64,000 nt of DNA. Source: Rhodocyclaceae bacterium. Its GTDB lineage: Bacteria > Pseudomonadota > Gammaproteobacteria > Burkholderiales > Rhodocyclaceae. This document shows, piece by piece, positions 54,774-63,351 of this stretch. The stretch's first letter is position 1; each line of letters begins with the position of its first letter. The stretch spans positions 62,001 through 126,000 of the forward strand of contig VMSX01000020.1 in the NCBI GenBank assembly GCA_013791905.1, written 5' to 3'. The translations under genes were made by a program, and so were the position numbers. The notes under the pieces are model-generated. The model worked only from the letters and a program-made list of their open reading frames with translations. It searched no databases and was not told the origin of the DNA.

Positions 54774-56360
54774 TCAGGTCGGATCGAGGTGTCCTGTGCG
54801 GGCCGGTTTTTCTGCATACATTCTCATGTCCGCCTGCTTGATCAAATCCTCCGGAGTGTCGCCGTCCTCGGGAAACATCGCCACCCCGATGCTAGCCTGC
54901 GCTGACAGCAGATGATCACCCATCAGAAATCCTTGTGACAGCGTTTTCTGAATTTTCTCGCGCACCGCGGCCGGTGCTTCCAGGCTTTCCACGCCTTCGA
55001 TCAGGATGATGAACTCGTCGCCGCTCAGTCTGGCCACGGTATCATCCATGCGGACAACCGCGCGCAGGCTCTCAGCAACAAACTTGAGCAATCGGTCGCC
55101 AACTTCATGCCCATAGGCGTCATTGATCTTCTTGAAATCATCAAGATCCAGGAACATGACGGCCATGCGCTTTTCCTGGCGCCGCATTCTTGCCAGCAAT
55201 TGCTCCATCCTATCCATCAGCAGCATGCGGTTGGGAAGGCCGGTCAAGGAATCATGGTTGGCGAGCTGCCACAGCCGCCTTGCGTTTTCGATCTGGAGAA
55301 GCCGGCCCACTCGATGTGCCCGCAAGTACACCACCAGCATTACTGACGACAGAATGGTAAGCATGGCCATTAAAGCCAGCAGCCCCAGACTGAGATCGGA
55401 CCAGCCGACCTGCCGCTTGACCAATAGTACAAACGGTTCCCCCATCGTCGCCAATGACTTCTTGTAAACAAAGGTGGGGAAAAGGGCCGTCTCAACAGGA
55501 CCGCGGGGTTCCCCCGACAGCGCCAGCAACTGCCCCCCCGGATCGTCAGTCCCGAAATCCTTGTGATGAACAAGCACCGTGCCGCCAGCAAAGACCGGCA
55601 ACTGGACAGGCTCCACCAGTTTGGTGGCGTCGATCACCATGTTCACCACCAGCTCATCCCGAGTCGTGCGCAACATGGATGGATCGTCGCGCCGAAAGCT
55701 CTCGGGAATCGGGCAAAACACGACATAGGCCAGATTACCCTCTACCAGCCGGAACGGATGACTGGCAACCGGCGCTTGCCGCAGAAGCGATTCGCGCATG
55801 GCCCTCCGCAAAAATGACACGCTATCGACATCCAGTCCGAGGATATCTTCGGAGCCTGGCGGCATCGGCTCCATGAACACGATCGGATAATAAAAAGGTT
55901 TCTCTTCCAGGGGCTGCCATTTCCGGTCGGATTCATAGGAGAACGATTTGACCGTGAAATTCCGGAAGCCGTCACGCCGCTTCCCGGCAACAAACTCCAC
56001 AAGCTCGCTATTCGGCACCCGCTGCACGATCTCAAGGGCAAAGATCTGGGGATTGCTCTCGATAACCTGCCAGACATAACGCGCGACGATCTCCGGGTCG
56101 GTGTTGCCAACGGCACCAAACAAGGCCGAGAATCCTTTCAGGACGGTTTCGCTGCTGACCAGTTCCTTGTTCAGGTGATCCGCATAGGTGTCACCGTATT
56201 GCGTCAGACCTTGCTCCGCATCGCGAATGTTCATCGCAACCAGCATGACCGCCGCTCCAATGCACAAGGCAAGCCACAGCGCAAGGCTGACGACAGTAGT
56301 CCAGATGGAGAGCGCTTTAATCTCGGGCTGAGGCTGTTGCTTGAGCGTATCCAAGGTCAA
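54774..56360 (-). CDS. CHASE-GGDEF diguanylate cyclase
   Basis: A 528-residue membrane protein. A first helix (TTVVSLALWLALCIGAAVMLVAM) is followed by a periplasmic CHASE domain (ALEIVQRVPNSELVEFVAGKRRDGFRNFTV), a second helix (LALMAMLTILSSVMLVVYL) and a GGDEF domain (~370-525). The signature reads RLSGDEF, a Ser variant of GGDEF still compatible with activity, and an RxxD inhibitory site (RMDD) precedes it by five residues. It should make c-di-GMP in response to an unknown extracytoplasmic ligand, with product inhibition. Confidence 0.92.
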   Translation of the reverse strand: MTLDTLKQQPQPEIKALSIWTTVVSLALWLALCIGAAVMLVAMNIRDAEQGLTQYGDTYADHLNKELVSSETVLKGFSALFGAVGNTDPEIVARYVWQVIESNPQIFALEIVQRVPNSELVEFVAGKRRDGFRNFTVKSFSYESDRKWQPLEEKPFYYPIVFMEPMPPGSEDILGLDVDSVSFLRRAMRESLLRQAPVASHPFRLVEGNLAYVVFCPIPESFRRDDPSMLRTTRDELVVNMVIDATKLVEPVQLPVFAGGTVLVHHKDFGTDDPGGQLLALSGEPRGPVETALFPTFVYKKSLATMGEPFVLLVKRQVGWSDLSLGLLALMAMLTILSSVMLVVYLRAHRVGRLLQIENARRLWQLANHDSLTGLPNRMLLMDRMEQLLARMRRQEKRMAVMFLDLDDFKKINDAYGHEVGDRLLKFVAESLRAVVRMDDTVARLSGDEFIILIEGVESLEAPAAVREKIQKTLSQGFLMGDHLLSAQASIGVAMFPEDGDTPEDLIKQADMRMYAEKPARTGHLDPT

Positions 56361-56491
56361 TTGTCCTGGGTTTTGTGAGCATGCAGGCTGTTAACCCGCA
56401 AAGTGTGACCTGGGTTTCCATCCCGGAATTACGCCACGATTCTATGCGTGCAGTATAGTCACAGCCCGCCTGCTAGCGGGCCTTGCATCAC

Positions 56492-56761
56492 TCAAACCCC
56501 AGCGATCAATCCTTTGCGCAAGAGCTCACCAACCAGTTCATTCAAGCCCATCTGCCTGGCCATGGCCTGAGCACGGATTTCTTCAGCCAGTTGCGCATCC
56601 AATTTGACAGCGAATGGGATCAGACCCTTCGCCTGATCCAGCTTGCGTTGCCCCTTGCGGTCAAGCATCGCACCCCCGGCAAAACGTTCGGGTGTGCCAG
56701 AAAGTTTCAAGCGGCTGTCGAGTTTGAGGGCCATGTTCTTTTCAAGATCAGTTCTTTTCAT
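56492..56761 (-). CDS. Small ribbon-helix-helix-like protein
   Basis: An 89-residue protein whose C-terminal half, IPFAVKLDAQLAEEIRAQAMARQMGLNELVGELLRKGLI, has the beta-strand plus two-helix pattern of ribbon-helix-helix (CopG/Arc-like) DNA-binding proteins. The N-terminal half is basic and unrecognised. Such proteins are often antitoxins or small repressors, but no toxin gene adjoins it. A start at an internal Met (residue 10) is possible. Confidence 0.6.
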   Translation of the reverse strand: MKRTDLEKNMALKLDSRLKLSGTPERFAGGAMLDRKGQRKLDQAKGLIPFAVKLDAQLAEEIRAQAMARQMGLNELVGELLRKGLIAGV

Positions 56762-57092
56762 TTGGGGAGTCCAGATAGGGGGGATTACCGGGGGGGCGAC
56801 AACTCATGTCCTCTGACGCTGAAAGTGCCAGACTTGGGGCGGGTAAAGTCGCATGCGTTGATGATACACGGTGGCTTTAGCGTATTCTGCTGGCTGGCAG
56901 TCAGTTCTGCCTGCCTCTCGATTAGACGAAGGCTGATATCTGCCTTCGAGTGGCGGCCTGTCGGGCTTGAATTCGTTGGGTGGATGATTCACGATCCAGC
57001 AAGAATCGATACGCTTCAGGCAGACATTGGGTTGTTTCACTATGAAATCGTGAAACTCCTGTCCTATTTGCTTACCTTGAACGCAATCCAGA
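56762..57092. other. 331-bp region without a supported gene
   Basis: This stretch lies between the small RHH-like gene and hflX. It holds two G-runs (near 56778 and 56790) and is less GC-rich towards hflX. A minus-strand reading frame spans most of it, but its translation shows no conserved pattern, signal or domain. The hflX promoter is presumably here; no clear -35/-10 pair was found. Confidence 0.5.
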
Positions 57093-58463
57093 ATGCAAAA
57101 AGAAGTCAAAGAGAAGCCAAAATACGCCGTCGTGGCGGCCGTCCAGTTGCCAAATGTAAGCGACGTCGAGTTCGAAGCGTCACTGGCCGAACTGCGCGAC
57201 CTCGCAAAAACACTCGGTTACGAGATTACTGCCACGTTTACGCAGAAACGCACCAGCTTCGACACGACCGCCTACCTGGGAGCCGGCAAGCGAGAGGAGT
57301 TACGCGCCTTCATGGACAGCGAACCGGCACCCGGTGCGTTCGAGAAAGCCACACACGCTGCCGCCGACCCTGACGTCGGCAATATCGACGTCATCTTCGT
57401 CGACCACGAGATCTCCCCGTCGCAAGCGCGCAACCTCGAAAAGGAGGTTGGCTGCGAAGTGATGGACCGCACCATGGTCATCCTGGAGATATTTCACCGC
57501 AACGCTCGCTCGCGCGCCGCCCGGGCACAGGTGGAGATCGCCCGTCTCGGCTACATGGCGCCGCGCCTGCGCGAGGCGGCGAAGCTCGCCGGGCCACAAG
57601 GCCGGCAGCGCAGTGGCGTTGGCGGCCGCGGTGCCGGCGAATCGCACACCGAGCTGGATAAACGCAAAATCCGTGACCGGATTGCCGCACTCCAACAAGA
57701 GATCGCGGCGATGGACGTCGAACGCGGGACACAGCGCGCACGACGGCAAGAGAGTCAGGGGCTCGCCAGCGTGGCGCTCGTCGGCTATACCAACGCGGGC
57801 AAGTCCACCCTGATGCGCGCACTCACCGGCAGCGACGTGCTGGTCGAAAACAAACTCTTCGCTACGCTCGACACCACCGTGCGCACCCTCCAGCCCGAGA
57901 GCCGGCCGCGCGTGCTCGTCAGCGACACGGTCGGTTTCATCAAGAACCTGCCGCACGATCTCGTCGCTTCGTTCAAGTCAACGCTTGAGGAGGCACTTGA
58001 TGCAGCGCTGCTACTCCATGTCATCGACGCGAGCGATCCCGGGTTCGCACGGCAGCTTGAGGTCACCGACAAGGTACTGGCCGAGATCGGTGCGCAGGAC
58101 GTGCCACGCATCCGCGTGTTCAACAAGATCGACCATGTTGGCGATGCAACGGCGCAAGCCGAACGCGACGCCGCGCTGCGCGCACTGTTCCCGGACTGCA
58201 TCGTGATGAGCGCGCGCCACGCTGGCGACATAGCGTTGCTGCACGCAGCGATAGTCGCTTTTTTCCAGCACGGGCTCGTCGAGGCCGAGCTTTTTCTGCC
58301 TTGGTCGGCACAGCAATCGCGCAACGAAATCTTCGCGAACTGTCAGGTGCTGAATGAGCGCGCCGACGCAGATGGTGCGTTCTTACACGTTCGCGGTGAG
58401 CACGGGACTGTGAAGAACCTGTGCGAGCGATTCAGCCACCGGCCAATGACTGTGCCAGACTGA
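57093..58463 (+). CDS. hflX: HflX-type ribosome-associated GTPase
   Basis: A 456-residue GTPase. The N-terminal HflX domain (1-~190) contains ATFTQKRTSFDTTAYLGAGKREELR, VIFVDHEISPSQARNLEKEVGCEVMDRTMVILEIFHRNARSRAARAQVE and the GRGAGESHTELDKRKIRDRI linker helix. The G domain has G1 LVGYTNAGKSTLMRAL, G2 in FATLDTTVR, G3 DTVGFIKNLPHDLV and G4 NKID. HflX splits stalled 70S ribosomes. It is not beside hfq or hflKC, its usual place in proteobacteria, so it may be a second, stress- or drug-related copy. Confidence 0.9.
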   Translation: MQKEVKEKPKYAVVAAVQLPNVSDVEFEASLAELRDLAKTLGYEITATFTQKRTSFDTTAYLGAGKREELRAFMDSEPAPGAFEKATHAAADPDVGNIDVIFVDHEISPSQARNLEKEVGCEVMDRTMVILEIFHRNARSRAARAQVEIARLGYMAPRLREAAKLAGPQGRQRSGVGGRGAGESHTELDKRKIRDRIAALQQEIAAMDVERGTQRARRQESQGLASVALVGYTNAGKSTLMRALTGSDVLVENKLFATLDTTVRTLQPESRPRVLVSDTVGFIKNLPHDLVASFKSTLEEALDAALLLHVIDASDPGFARQLEVTDKVLAEIGAQDVPRIRVFNKIDHVGDATAQAERDAALRALFPDCIVMSARHAGDIALLHAAIVAFFQHGLVEAELFLPWSAQQSRNEIFANCQVLNERADADGAFLHVRGEHGTVKNLCERFSHRPMTVPD

Positions 58464-58566
58464 TATCTCAGCAATTCCTGACTAGCGACAATCTGCTTGA
58501 TCGCTGCACGATTAATAAGCATCGCAACTACATGACAACTGCGACATAGTGAAACGAAGCATCTCC

Positions 58567-58695
58567 ATGATGGGTTCTCACTCACACCAGGACCGCGGGG
58601 ACGACGAGATCGCTGAATTCAATGCCAAGGCAAGTCCGGCGGGCCTCTGGACCGACAAGAATCCGCAGCCTCCCTGGGAGTTCAGAAAACAATGA
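58567..58695 (+). CDS. Small 42-residue protein coupled to the deoxyribosyltransferase-like gene
   Basis: The frame begins with ATGATG at 58567 and encodes MMGSHSHQDRGDDEIAEFNA and on to a C-terminus ending PPWEFRKQ. It is acidic in the middle with a Trp-Pro-rich end. Its stop overlaps the start of the next gene in an ATGA, which argues for translation. A GTG six codons upstream (58549) is an alternative start. No domain is recognised. Confidence 0.5.
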   Translation: MMGSHSHQDRGDDEIAEFNAKASPAGLWTDKNPQPPWEFRKQ

Positions 58696-59471
58696 AAGTC
58701 TATCTGGCGGGGCCGGACGTATTTCGTCCCGATGTCGTCGAGTGGGCCGCATCGGCACGCGCCATCTGTCGTCGCTATGGTTACGAACCGCTGATGCCGA
58801 TCGATCATGGCGAAACCGAAGCCACAAAGATATACCAGGCCAACATCGATCTGATCCGCAAAGCCCAGATCGTCGTTGCCAATCTGAATCCATTTCGGGG
58901 CAGCGAGCCGGATTCCGGTACCTGCTTTGAAATCGGCTATGCGCTGGCCCTTGGCAAGAAGGTCAGCGGATATGTGTCCAAACTGGAAAGCCTGCAATCA
59001 CGAGTGAATCGTATCGAGCAGGCGGATAACGAACGAACCGTTGATGGCACGGGCATGGCCATCGAAAACTTCAACCTGCCACTCAACCTCATGCTTGCCG
59101 TACCGGCACAGATTGTCGAGGGCGGACTGGAAGAGTGCCTCAAGGCGCTGCGTGGGCATATTTCTGTCGGCGAAGGATCGCCGTCCGATCTGCTGATGCC
59201 GGTCAAACCGTCCGGCGTCCCTGGCGACCCCGTGATAAAAAGCGCACAGGAAGCCGCCATCCGCTACTTGCGCTGGGTCGGGGACGGCAGAATCAGTGAT
59301 CAGAATCCGATTACAACTGTCGCGGATCAATATGAAGTGAAGACAGAGACTGTCCAACAGTGGAGCGACGCCTGGTCGGGCACCTCTACCGATTCAGGGG
59401 TTGAGTATCTCTCTGAAGATGTCATCCGGCAGATGAAGATCAAAGGCCGGCAATTCAGGCGATTCAAGTGA
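58692..59471 (+). CDS. Nucleoside 2-deoxyribosyltransferase-like protein with C-terminal extension
   Basis: A 259-residue protein. Residues 1-~155 match the nucleoside 2-deoxyribosyltransferase fold: MKVYLAGPDVFRPD, IDLIRKAQIVVANLNPFRGSEPDSGTCFEIGYALALGKKVSGY, where the Glu in TCFEIG is the expected nucleophile. The domain is usually the whole protein (about 150-180 residues); here about 85 further residues follow, with IRYLRWVGDGRISDQNPITTVADQYEVKTETVQQW resembling a helix-turn-helix-like segment. It may process modified or damaged nucleosides. It follows a 42-residue gene with overlap. Confidence 0.8.
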   Translation: MKVYLAGPDVFRPDVVEWAASARAICRRYGYEPLMPIDHGETEATKIYQANIDLIRKAQIVVANLNPFRGSEPDSGTCFEIGYALALGKKVSGYVSKLESLQSRVNRIEQADNERTVDGTGMAIENFNLPLNLMLAVPAQIVEGGLEECLKALRGHISVGEGSPSDLLMPVKPSGVPGDPVIKSAQEAAIRYLRWVGDGRISDQNPITTVADQYEVKTETVQQWSDAWSGTSTDSGVEYLSEDVIRQMKIKGRQFRRFK

Positions 59472-59506
59472 TGAACCCCCTTAATCGGTTCCGGCAGTGA
59501 ACCGCC

Positions 59507-59824
59507 ATGTCCATCGATAACCAGATCGAACCTCCACAGTCATTCATGGCCATGTACGTCAAGCCGGGACAAAGCCGCCCCAACGCACCCCAAGAGGAGG
59601 TGTTGGCCCGCTACGAGCAGTGCGAGGACATGTCCTGCATCCTGGCCGAACAGGCACAGACGCTGATGTTCAAGGAAAACCTATCGGAACAGGAGGTTCT
59701 TGAACGCTGCCATCAAGGCTTGACGGACCAAGGCGTCGACTTCACTCAAAAGGAATCCGCGTGGGTCATTCTCAGATTGGCCGAGTTTCTGGGTTGGATG
59801 CCCCTGAAGTCGGAGGAAGCATAG
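59507..59824 (+). CDS. Conserved small protein of unknown function
   Basis: A 105-residue acidic, mostly helical protein with the stretch PQSFMAMYVKPGQSRPNAPQEEVLARYEQCEDMSCILAEQAQTLMF and LERCHQGLTDQGVDFTQKESAWVILRLAEFLGW. Similar short betaproteobacterial proteins are, from memory, often labelled 'ATPase with chaperone activity', but no Walker motif is present here and the label is unsupported. It starts 36 bp after the deoxyribosyltransferase-like gene on the same strand. Confidence 0.75.
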   Translation: MSIDNQIEPPQSFMAMYVKPGQSRPNAPQEEVLARYEQCEDMSCILAEQAQTLMFKENLSEQEVLERCHQGLTDQGVDFTQKESAWVILRLAEFLGWMPLKSEEA

Positions 59825-59914
59825 TGGGCACCCAATTCACCCGCCATCAGCCCCGTGCAGAATAGTTGTGTTCGGTTCTGGGTGCCAAACGCATCGTGAA
59901 AAACCCGCTGGCGC

Positions 59915-60262
59915 TTACTCCTTGACACAGTCAGCGCAAAACGGGGCCGCCAGATCAGCAGCTAAGCGTTCTGCAGCAATTGCCTCGCCACAACGACAAC
60001 ATTCGCCATAACGTCCATCGGCCACCCGGTCCAGCGCCGCATCTGTCTTGCGGATTTCCGTGCGTAACCGTTCAGCCAGGCTGGCAGCCATCGCCTGTTG
60101 CTGGATCGCGTCCATGCGCGAGAGGCGACCTTGGGTAGTTTGATCCAGTTCGACTGGCGCGGCGGCGGCTGTCGTGCGAGCCAACTCTTCGTGCAGACTG
60201 GCGAGCCTGTTCTGAAGTAATGCCGCCGTCCCGCCAGCGCCGACTTTTGTGGGTGTCTTCAT
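59915..60262 (-). CDS. DksA/TraR-type zinc-finger protein
   Basis: A 115-residue protein with an N-terminal coiled coil (~20-75, LLQNRLASLHEELART ... QQQAMAASLAERLRTEIRKTDAALDRV) and a four-Cys zinc finger near the C-terminus (YGECCRCGEAIAAERL ... APFCADC). Such proteins bind the RNA polymerase secondary channel; at this length it is an atypical DksA paralogue. Residues 6-13 (KVGAGGTA) are encoded by a dispersed-repeat copy, so the N-terminal tail may be an acquired extension. It lies 2 bp after the universal stress protein gene. Confidence 0.85.
   Translation of the reverse strand: MKTPTKVGAGGTAALLQNRLASLHEELARTTAAAAPVELDQTTQGRLSRMDAIQQQAMAASLAERLRTEIRKTDAALDRVADGRYGECCRCGEAIAAERLAADLAAPFCADCVKE
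60225..60248 (+). repeat. Dispersed repeat, copy at the 5' end of the DksA-like gene
   Basis: A perfect copy (GCCGTCC then CGCCAGCGCCGACTTTT) lying antisense within codons 5-13 of the DksA-like gene, where it encodes KVGAGGTA. Confidence 0.8.
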
Positions 60263-60264
60263 GC

Positions 60265-61131
60265 TCAACGCAGTAATAAGGTGGGGATAGTCGTCGAACG
60301 TAACAGATCCGAGGTCTTGCTGCCGAGAAAAAGACTGCGCAGCGGCGAGTGGGCGTAGGCACCCATGATGAGAAGGTCGATTTCATGCTCTTGTACGGCA
60401 CGGGCAATGACCTGCTCGGCGTCGCCGGGCACGATGGCGGCGGGTGCCTCGAAGCCAGCCTCCTCCAGCGTCCTTTTCGCCCACTCGATCTGCTTGTGGC
60501 CGTCCTGAACGGGGCTACCCGACATCAGCAAATGACAGGGCAAGCCGCGAAACAACGGACTCGCCGCGACCATTTCGACCCCCTTGCGGCTGAGGCTGCC
60601 GCCGTCGAAGGCGATCATCACCCGGCGCGGTTCGTGAAAATCTTTTGTCACCGCAAGGATCGGTTTGTGCAGGGCGCGCACCACGCGCTCGACGTTGCGG
60701 CCGAGGTCGCGCTGGGTAGTGGCGGCGGATTCACCGCGCCGGCCAAGCACGAACAGGCTTGTGTTCGCCTCCTGCTCGGTCAGCGTCGCTTCCAGTTCAC
60801 CGTGGCGCTGGCGCATGTCGGTATTGCGCACGCCCGCCGCGATGGCCCGTTCGCGCAGGGTGTTGAGGAAGACGCGGCATTGGTCGCGCTCCGCGCGCAC
60901 ACGCGCGGCATCGCGGTCGGCCAGTTCGGTCAGCAGCACTTCCTGGGCATTGAAGCCAATGCTGCCGCTATGGTCGTTGCCAGTGCCGATCTCGGGATGG
61001 CGGTCGATGACGTGCAGCAGTTCCAGCGGCGCAACGAGGCGCCGCGCCGCCCAGGCGGCGTAGTCGGTGACATGATCGGCGTAGTGCGATTGATCGACGC
61101 AGGCCAGTACCTTGCTATCCATGTACATCAT
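60265..61131 (-). CDS. Tandem-domain universal stress protein (UspE-like)
   Basis: A 288-residue protein with two UspA folds. The first begins VLACVDQSHYADHVTDYAAWAARRL and ends GRRGESAATTQRDLGRNVERVVRALHKPILAV; the second begins RVMIAFDGGSLSRKGVEMVA and carries a GAYAHSPLRSLFLGSKTSDLLRSTTIPTLL nucleotide-binding tail of the G-x2-G-x9-G-S/T kind. It probably aids stress survival. It lies directly after the SulP gene and before the DksA-like gene in one apparent unit. A start at 61122 is also possible. Confidence 0.9.
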   Translation of the reverse strand: MMYMDSKVLACVDQSHYADHVTDYAAWAARRLVAPLELLHVIDRHPEIGTGNDHSGSIGFNAQEVLLTELADRDAARVRAERDQCRVFLNTLRERAIAAGVRNTDMRQRHGELEATLTEQEANTSLFVLGRRGESAATTQRDLGRNVERVVRALHKPILAVTKDFHEPRRVMIAFDGGSLSRKGVEMVAASPLFRGLPCHLLMSGSPVQDGHKQIEWAKRTLEEAGFEAPAAIVPGDAEQVIARAVQEHEIDLLIMGAYAHSPLRSLFLGSKTSDLLRSTTIPTLLLR

Positions 61132-61132
61132 C

Positions 61133-62614
61133 TCAGTGCCCCATCAGTTGTTCGACGGCGTCGGGTTTGTCATGCACGGCGAAGCGATCCACCAGCGTGG
61201 CGGTGGCCTCGTTCATACCGATCACCTCGACCTCGGTGCCCTCGCGGCGGAATTTCATCACCACCTTGTCCAACGCGCTGACGGCGGTCACGTCCCAGAA
61301 ATGGGCGCGGCTGACATCGATGCGCACCGTCTCGACGACTTCCTTGAAGTCGAAGGAGGCGATGAAGCGGTCGGCGGAGGCGAAAAACACCTGGCCGAGC
61401 ACGTGGTAATGCCGCACTCGGCCTTCCTCCACCGCGCGCGACGCGACGTGCAGCACCTTGCCCACCATGTCGGCGAAGAAGAACCCGGAGAGCAGCACGC
61501 CGACAAGCACCCCCTGCGCCAGATCGTGAGTGAAAACGACGACCACGACCGTGGACAGCATCACCACGCGGTAGCTCTTCGGATGCTTGCGCAGGTCACG
61601 GATCGAGGCCCAGTTGAAGGTACCGATGGCAACCATGATCATCACGGCTACCAGCGCGGCCATCGGGATCTGCGCCACCCAGTCGCCGGCGAACACGATC
61701 ATCAGCAGCAGAAAGACGCCAGCCGCCAAGGTGGAGAGCCGTCCGCGGCCGCCGGATTTCACGTTGATCACCGACTGGCCGATCATCGCGCAGCCGGCCA
61801 TGCCGCCGAGGCAGCCGGAGGCGATGTTGGCGATGCCCTGGCCGACGCATTCGCGGTTCTTGTTGCTCGGCGAATCGGTCAGGTCGTCGACGATGGAGGC
61901 GGTCATCAGCGATTCGAGCAGGCCGACCACGGCGAGGGTGGCCGAGACGGGGAAGATGATCCGCAGCGTTTCCCAGTTCAGCGGCACTTCGGGCAGCAGG
62001 AATACCGGCAGGCTGTCGGGAAGTTGGCCCATGTCGCCGACGGTGCGGATGTCCAGTCCGAGCACGATGGCGACACCGGTAAGCAGCACGATGGCGACCA
62101 GCGGCGAGGGCAAGGCTTTGGTGACGAGCGGGAACAGGTAGATGATGCCCAGCCCGGCTGCGACCATCGCATAGACGATCCAGCTGACGTTGGTTAGTTC
62201 GGGCAACTGGGCCATGAAGATCAGGATGGCCAGCGCATTGACGAAGCCGACGATGACGGCGCGACCGACGAAGCGCATCAACGTGCCAAGCTTGAACCAG
62301 CCGGCGAAGATTTGCAGCACGCCCGTAAGGAGCGTGGCAGCCAGCAGGTATTGCAGGCCGTGCTCCTTGACCAGCATCACCATCACCAGCGCCATCGCAC
62401 CGGTGGCGGCGGAGATCATGCCCGGCCGGCCGCCGGCGAAGGCGATCACCGTGGCAATGCAGAAGGAGGCATAGAGGCCGACCTTGGGATCGACCCCGGC
62501 GATGATGGAGAAGGCGATGGCCTCGGGGATCAGGGCCAGCGCGACGACGAGGCCGGCCAGTAGATCATTGCGGACATTGGAGAGCCAGTCCTGGCGGAAG
62601 GATTTGAAGTTCAT
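61133..62614 (-). CDS. SulP family anion transporter with STAS domain
   Basis: A 493-residue transporter with 10-14 helices. The N-terminal core [37 protein letters not shown] and [17 protein letters not shown] are the SulP signature. The C-terminal STAS domain runs from about 385 ([56 protein letters not shown]). Members move sulfate, bicarbonate or dicarboxylates; pairing with a universal stress protein gene is common in the bicarbonate-type group, but the substrate is not proven. The start at 62614 is set by [18 protein letters not shown]. Confidence 0.9.
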   Translation of the reverse strand: MNFKSFRQDWLSNVRNDLLAGLVVALALIPEAIAFSIIAGVDPKVGLYASFCIATVIAFAGGRPGMISAATGAMALVMVMLVKEHGLQYLLAATLLTGVLQIFAGWFKLGTLMRFVGRAVIVGFVNALAILIFMAQLPELTNVSWIVYAMVAAGLGIIYLFPLVTKALPSPLVAIVLLTGVAIVLGLDIRTVGDMGQLPDSLPVFLLPEVPLNWETLRIIFPVSATLAVVGLLESLMTASIVDDLTDSPSNKNRECVGQGIANIASGCLGGMAGCAMIGQSVINVKSGGRGRLSTLAAGVFLLLMIVFAGDWVAQIPMAALVAVMIMVAIGTFNWASIRDLRKHPKSYRVVMLSTVVVVVFTHDLAQGVLVGVLLSGFFFADMVGKVLHVASRAVEEGRVRHYHVLGQVFFASADRFIASFDFKEVVETVRIDVSRAHFWDVTAVSALDKVVMKFRREGTEVEVIGMNEATATLVDRFAVHDKPDAVEQLMGH

Positions 62615-63074
62615 AGGGGAAACCGAAAGGTAAGGCGGGCGCCAACAATCATGTGGCACGCGAAGAACACTCAAGCAGGCGCGTCAAGCGGCTGCCCGAG
62701 TACAGGATTCAGCATGGAATCAGGGGGGTGTCAGCTGGGGGGCGACACGAGCGCGACTATTCTTGATGGATGGGCGCGGCGCTTTGGTCGTGGGGATGCG
62801 AGGCAGGTGTTGCATGCAACCATTTTATCAGTAGCAGGAGTAGCGCCATGCAAAGCCAGCGCACGCGAACTGGCTAACTGGCAGCAATGCTGCCGGACAG
62901 CGGATCTCCATTCAGATCGATTTTCCTGCTACTGGATAAAGCAACTCTGACCGTGCCCGGCCCGGTAATCCTTGTACCATCAGGGTTAAAAAATTACGTT
63001 CCAATATCCAGAAGTCAGGCGGTAGAGTTCGAAGGCCGAGGCGCTATTCAATGCCTTGAGTACTTCCGAAAAGT
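62615..63074. other. 460-bp region without a supported gene
   Basis: Between the SulP gene and the small unknown gene no frame shows a conserved pattern; one plus-strand frame (62651-62950) has the look of random translation. A 12-bp perfect palindrome GTTGCATGCAAC lies at 62809-62820 and could be an operator. The upstream control region of the SulP-Usp-DksA-like unit must lie in the left part. Confidence 0.5.
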
Positions 63075-63338
63075 TCATGGCGATGGAACTTTCTTGACCA
63101 GTTGCTTCATGAAGGCAGCTTCGCTTTTGGTGATGCGGACGACTTTTTGAGGCCCGATGGAATCAACAAGTTTTACGAACTCGTCCAGGGACAGGGCATC
63201 AGAAACCTGCTGGTCGGCTTTGTCAATTCGTTCGCAGAGCTTGAATAGACCAGTTCCGGTGATGACCATCAGATAGTGACGCCCTTCACTGCGCGAATTC
63301 AGGCGGGCTACGGCGGCGGTTGCACGAGTTGAACGCAT
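63075..63338 (-). CDS. Small protein of unknown function downstream of exonuclease
   Basis: An 87-residue basic protein: an Arg/Ala-rich N-terminus (MRSTRATAAVARLNSRSEG) then YLMVITGTGLFKLCERIDKADQQVSDALSLDEFVKLVDSIGPQKVVRITKSEAAFMKQLVKK. The second half looks like a small alpha/beta fold; no domain is recognised. It begins 13 bp after the exonuclease stop on the same strand, suggesting co-expression. Confidence 0.6.
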   Translation of the reverse strand: MRSTRATAAVARLNSRSEGRHYLMVITGTGLFKLCERIDKADQQVSDALSLDEFVKLVDSIGPQKVVRITKSEAAFMKQLVKKVPSP

Positions 63339-63351
63339 GTGAGTCGCCAAC

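Noticed and set aside
56804-57109. A 101-codon minus-strand frame upstream of hflX
   Set aside because: It overlaps the hflX start, has no ribosome-binding site and shows no conserved pattern.
62651-62950. A 99-codon plus-strand frame after the SulP gene
   Set aside because: Composition looks like random translation; no start signal or domain.
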